Shown here piece by piece: positions 60,966 to 64,000 of a DNA stretch of 64,000 nucleotides. The DNA is taken from contig CP083824.1 in the NCBI GenBank assembly GCA_023023105.1, forward strand, positions 2,604,001 through 2,668,000, given 5' to 3'. The notes under the pieces were generated by a model. It searched no databases and had not been told where the DNA came from. It worked only from the letters and a program-made list of their open reading frames with translations. Source of the stretch: Enterobacter ludwigii. Its GTDB lineage: Bacteria > Pseudomonadota > Gammaproteobacteria > Enterobacterales > Enterobacteriaceae. The position numbers and the translations under genes were made by a program. Position 1 is the stretch's first letter. The number at the start of each line of letters is the position of its first letter.

Positions 60966-62153
60966 TCACTCTGCTTTAACTTTTACACCCATAAACACAA
61001 TCACCATCGCCGTCACCAGCAGGAAACCACTTCCGGCAAATACGCCGCTGGCACCGTTGAGGTCAAATACCGCCCCGCCCCCGGCCGCACCCGCACTGAT
61101 TGCCAGCTGAATTGAGGCCACCAGCAGCCCCCCTGCACTTTCGGCTTCATCCGGAACGGTGGTAGCAAGCCAGGTTGACCAGCCCACCGGAACCAGACCA
61201 AACGCAAAGCCCCACAACGCAACCAGGAATCCATCCAGCATCGCCAGATGACCAAACGCCACCATCGTGAGGGCGAGTACGCCCATCGCAAACGGTACCA
61301 GCGCCAGCGTCAGGCGCAGATTACGTGCCAGCAGGTGCCCGGCGACAGAGGTGCCCACAAAATTGGCGAGTCCAAAACCCAGCAGGATCAGTGAAATACT
61401 CTCAACGCTTACCTGACCTACTGTTTCCAGGAACGGACGCAGGTAGGTAAAGAAGGCAAAGTGGCCGCTGAAGATCAGGATGGTCGCCAGCATGCCGCCG
61501 ATCATCCCCGGACGACGCAGCACCCGGAACAGCGTACTCAGGCTACCGCTGCTCTCCGGTTTCATGGAAGGCAGCACCCAGAGCTGCCACAGCAGCGCCA
61601 GCATACTTGGCAGAATGCAGAGAATAAAGACGTTACGCCAGCCGATCAGGCTACCCAGATAGCTTCCCAGTGGGGCAGCAACTACGGTGGCAATTGATAC
61701 ACTGGAGAAGATCACCGCCAGCGCTTTCGGCACTTTATCCGCAGGAACCAGACGCATCGTCGTGGCCGTCGACATCGCCCAGAATCCGCCGATGGCAACC
61801 CCCAGCAGCAATCGCCCCATCAGCAGGACGTGCAGGCTGGGCGCAAAAGCCACCAGCAGGCTGGAGATGATTTGCAGCACGGAGAAAAACATCAATACCC
61901 AGCGGCGGTCGATGTTCTTGGTGGCCGGCGTGATCAGCAATCCCGTGACCAGCGCCACCAGTGCGGTGGCGGTTACGGCCTGACCGGCCATCCCCTCACT
62001 TACCCCCAGGCTCGCTGCCATCGGCGTCAGCAAACTGGCGGGCAGAAACTCTGCCGTAATCAACCCAAACACTCCCAGCCCCAGTGAATAGACCGCTCGC
62101 CAGGCGGGTTTTGCAGGCGCGATGGCCTCTCTCGCCGCGACACATGAATTCAT
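60966..62153 (-). CDS. MFS transporter, NepI-like
   Basis: 395 residues from ATG 62153 (CGGGAGAACAACAG upstream), 12 predicted membrane helices. Resembles the purine ribonucleoside exporter NepI of E. coli in several stretches: AEFLPASLLTPMAASLGVSEGMAGQAVT, GGFWAMSTATTMRLVP, VPKALAVIF, LIGWRNVF, ALVPVGWSTW. Probably an inner-membrane proton-driven exporter of nucleosides or drugs; substrate unproven. Divergent from an AraC regulator across 115 bp, which suggests local control. Confidence 0.85.
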   Translation of the reverse strand: MNSCVAAREAIAPAKPAWRAVYSLGLGVFGLITAEFLPASLLTPMAASLGVSEGMAGQAVTATALVALVTGLLITPATKNIDRRWVLMFFSVLQIISSLLVAFAPSLHVLLMGRLLLGVAIGGFWAMSTATTMRLVPADKVPKALAVIFSSVSIATVVAAPLGSYLGSLIGWRNVFILCILPSMLALLWQLWVLPSMKPESSGSLSTLFRVLRRPGMIGGMLATILIFSGHFAFFTYLRPFLETVGQVSVESISLILLGFGLANFVGTSVAGHLLARNLRLTLALVPFAMGVLALTMVAFGHLAMLDGFLVALWGFAFGLVPVGWSTWLATTVPDEAESAGGLLVASIQLAISAGAAGGGAVFDLNGASGVFAGSGFLLVTAMVIVFMGVKVKAE

Positions 62154-62268
62154 CTGTTGTTCTCCCGTTATGAAAATGTGACAACTGTCGCAAAAGCATA
62201 GAAGGTTCACCCTGGACGATCTATGACATATAATCTCCACTTATTGATTATTCGTCCGGAGTTGCGCC

Positions 62269-63225
62269 ATGACCGTACAGTCACCCGATCTGATCAGCGA
62301 ACTTTTACGCGGCATGCGCCTGTCAGGTGTGAAATACCGGCGCATCCAGGCCAGTGCACCGTTTGGCGTCGCGTTCCATCAGGCACCCGGTAGGGCGCAG
62401 TTTCATTTTGTAAGCCACGGTAGCGCCCTGCTGCGAATGGAGAGCGGTGCAACGTTCGAACTGAGCAGTGGTGACGCCCTTTTTATTCCTGCCGGCAATT
62501 CCCATGCCCTGCTCTCAGACGAGCAGGCGACCATTACGCCCATTAACGCCTTTCCCAGCGAGCCCATCTGCAGCTCGGTGTGTGCCATCACCTGCGAGCC
62601 CTGCCCGGAAAGCGAGAACACCATCATCTTTAGCGGGTGCATGGATTTTGAGCTGGGCGGGATGCAGCCACTGATCAAGGCGATGCCGGAAGTGATGATG
62701 GTCAGCCGGTTGATGTCCACCTGGCCGGAGATCCATCCGTTGCTGGCGGCGATGGAGCGGGAATCCGTGGCGCGTCAGGCCGGGTACGCGGGGATCCTGG
62801 CGCGACTGGCCGACGTGGTGGCAGCGTTAATCGTACGTGGCTGGGTTGAAGGCGGCTGTGGCAAAGCCACCGGCTGGGTGCAGGTACTGCGTGACCCACG
62901 CCTGAGCCGCGCCATTTACGCTATGCACCAGCAGCCTGGCCTGAACTGGAGCGTGGCAGACCTGGCAAAAGAAGCGGGGACTTCCCGTTCTGTATTCGCA
63001 GAACGGTTTCTGGCGGCGACGGGAACTACGCCGGCAAAATATCTCAGCGAGCTGAGGATGAGGCTGGCCATTCAGTACATTCGACACGAAAATCAGCCGA
63101 TTGAAACCGTCGCGCTGCGGCTGGGATACGGCTCTCTGGCGGCATTTAGCCGGGCATTTAAGCGCATTATTGGACATGCGCCGGGCACGCTGCGGGAAAC
63201 CAGCCAGACGCCGGAAGAGGCCTGA
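62269..63225 (+). CDS. AraC-family transcriptional regulator with cupin-like sensor domain
   Basis: 318 residues. N-terminal cupin-type domain (about 30-190; FHFVSHGSALLRMESGATFELSSGDALFIPAGNSHAL) and a C-terminal double helix-turn-helix (about 215-305; SVADLAKEAGTSRSVFAERFLAATGTTPAKYLSELRM, RLGYGSLAAFSRAFKRIIGHAPG). Several Cys in CSSVCAITCEPCPE may sense redox state or metal. Divergent from the MFS exporter gene, the probable target. Confidence 0.9.
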   Translation: MTVQSPDLISELLRGMRLSGVKYRRIQASAPFGVAFHQAPGRAQFHFVSHGSALLRMESGATFELSSGDALFIPAGNSHALLSDEQATITPINAFPSEPICSSVCAITCEPCPESENTIIFSGCMDFELGGMQPLIKAMPEVMMVSRLMSTWPEIHPLLAAMERESVARQAGYAGILARLADVVAALIVRGWVEGGCGKATGWVQVLRDPRLSRAIYAMHQQPGLNWSVADLAKEAGTSRSVFAERFLAATGTTPAKYLSELRMRLAIQYIRHENQPIETVALRLGYGSLAAFSRAFKRIIGHAPGTLRETSQTPEEA

Positions 63226-63281
63226 CCGAACAGCAATATTTAACGCGAAGCAGGCAATATTCGTCTAAGGTTTTCAGGTGA

Positions 63282-63310
63282 TTGACAACAGCGGTCACGC
63301 TGTTTAGTGA
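63282..63310 (+). promoter_or_regulatory. Possible treA promoter
   Basis: A perfect TTGACA at 63282-63287 lies 17 bp before TAGTGA at 63305-63310, a poor -10. In E. coli treA is under RpoS and osmotic control, which tolerates weak -10/-35 pairs. Low confidence. Confidence 0.3.
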
Positions 63311-63327
63311 AGACAGGAGACGAACTA

Positions 63328-64000
63328 ATGATAAGACCTCGTACACTACGCCCTGCTTTCCTGGCCCTTGCGTCAGGAGGCGTGCTGCTCGGCGTAACGA
63401 CATTGGGTTATGCCGACGATAGCCCCGCGCCCCAGACAACCTCACCTGATATTTTGCTGGGCCCTCTTTTCAATGATGTGCAAAGTGCCAAACTGTTTCC
63501 CGATCAGAAAACCTTCGCTGATGCAGTCCCCAAAAGCGACCCGCTAATGATTCTGGCGGATTATCGGATGCAGCACACGCAGTCCAGCTTTGACTTACGC
63601 CACTTTGTCGAGATGAACTTCACGCTCCCTGCGGAAGGGGAAAAATATGTTCCGCCTGCTGGACAAAGTTTACGTGAGCACATTGACGATCTCTGGCCCG
63701 TACTGACGCGCACCACGGATAAAGCCAGCAACAAATGGGATTCCCTTCTGCCGTTACCCAAACCTTACGTGGTGCCCGGCGGGCGTTTCCGTGAGGTCTA
63801 CTATTGGGACAGCTATTTCACCATGTTGGGCCTGGCGGAAAGCGATCACTGGGACAAAATCAGCGACATGGTGGATAACTTTGCGTATGAGATTGACACC
63901 TTCGGCCACATTCCCAACGGCAACCGTAGCTACTACCTGAGCCGCTCCCAGCCACCGTTTTTCTCAATGATGGTTGAGCTGCTGGCGACCCACGACAGCG
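63328..64000 (+). CDS. treA: Periplasmic trehalase, N-terminal part (runs off the window)
   Basis: Open from ATG 63328 (AGGAGACGAACTA upstream) to the right edge, 224 residues visible. A signal peptide of about 30 residues (ending LGYADD) is followed by [25 protein letters not shown] and the trehalase signature [20 protein letters not shown], then [46 protein letters not shown]. Hydrolyses trehalose to glucose in the periplasm during osmotic stress. The gene is cut by the window end, with no internal stop. Confidence 0.95.
   Translation, partial: MIRPRTLRPAFLALASGGVLLGVTTLGYADDSPAPQTTSPDILLGPLFNDVQSAKLFPDQKTFADAVPKSDPLMILADYRMQHTQSSFDLRHFVEMNFTLPAEGEKYVPPAGQSLREHIDDLWPVLTRTTDKASNKWDSLLPLPKPYVVPGGRFREVYYWDSYFTMLGLAESDHWDKISDMVDNFAYEIDTFGHIPNGNRSYYLSRSQPPFFSMMVELLATHDS

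Overview
The window is a chromosomal segment of a member of the Enterobacteriaceae, most like the Enterobacter cloacae complex. The evidence for this is the ispE-prs-dauA-ychH-pth-ychF block in Escherichia-like order with near-identical proteins, treA at the far end, and a complete type VI secretion system (T6SS) of the kind I remember from Enterobacter. The species call is inference; no rRNA or other marker gene is present. No tRNA, rRNA or CRISPR array was seen.

Layout. (1) 1-5860 is conserved housekeeping DNA: the end of ispE, prs, dauA, ychH (reverse), pth and ychF. (2) 5866-11448 is a scrambled accessory strip: a YciI-like gene, an intact IS903 (1057 bp, 9-bp target duplication), an orphan Rhs C-terminal 'tip' with its immunity gene, a second and diverged copy of the last 96 bp of ychF with its terminator, a ComJ-like orphan immunity gene, an Imm26-like gene behind a decayed toxin end, and a SUKH immunity gene. 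(3) 11461-51115 is a leftward T6SS cluster holding all 13 core genes (tssA-M), the accessory genes tagF, tagJ, tagH (Fha) and the kinase/phosphatase pair ppkA/pppA, plus cargo: an Rhs-LHH nuclease with an Eag chaperone, VgrG, a GxSxG lipase with three ankyrin immunity lipoproteins, a glycine-rich putative pore-former with a membrane partner, and a lone immunity-type lipoprotein beside hcp. An IS1 (768 bp) has landed between two cargo genes. (4) 51116-52115 is an AT-rich 1-kb gap ahead of the T6SS operon. (5) 52116-59231 is a rightward and leftward metabolic cluster: a YdeP/FdhF-like oxidoreductase and LysR regulator, a PhnD-like protein and fatty acid desaturase, a GlxA-type regulator, and an extra GAPDH. 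(6) 59512-60917 is a compact AT-rich three-gene module ending in a second, orphan Hcp. (7) 60966-64000 holds an MFS exporter, a divergent AraC regulator, and the start of treA.

How the parts work together. TssJ/L/M form the membrane complex, TssE/F/G/K the baseplate, TssB/C the sheath (recycled by ClpV/TssH), and Hcp/VgrG/PAAR-Rhs the expelled tube and tip. PpkA, PppA, TagH and TagF suggest control by threonine phosphorylation. Core genes look GC-rich and are closely packed or overlapping; cargo and immunity genes look visibly AT-richer and sit at block edges, next to hairpins and insertion sequences.

The strongest candidates for something not yet described are the orphan-Hcp module (59512-60917), the glycine-rich effector/immunity pair (36402-37801), the exported pair between vgrG and eag (16444-17444), and the unassigned Rhs tip toxin (7570-8330). 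The best structural observation is that the Rhs reservoir is bracketed by two ychF 3' ends, one joined to a truncated rhs at a short microhomology.
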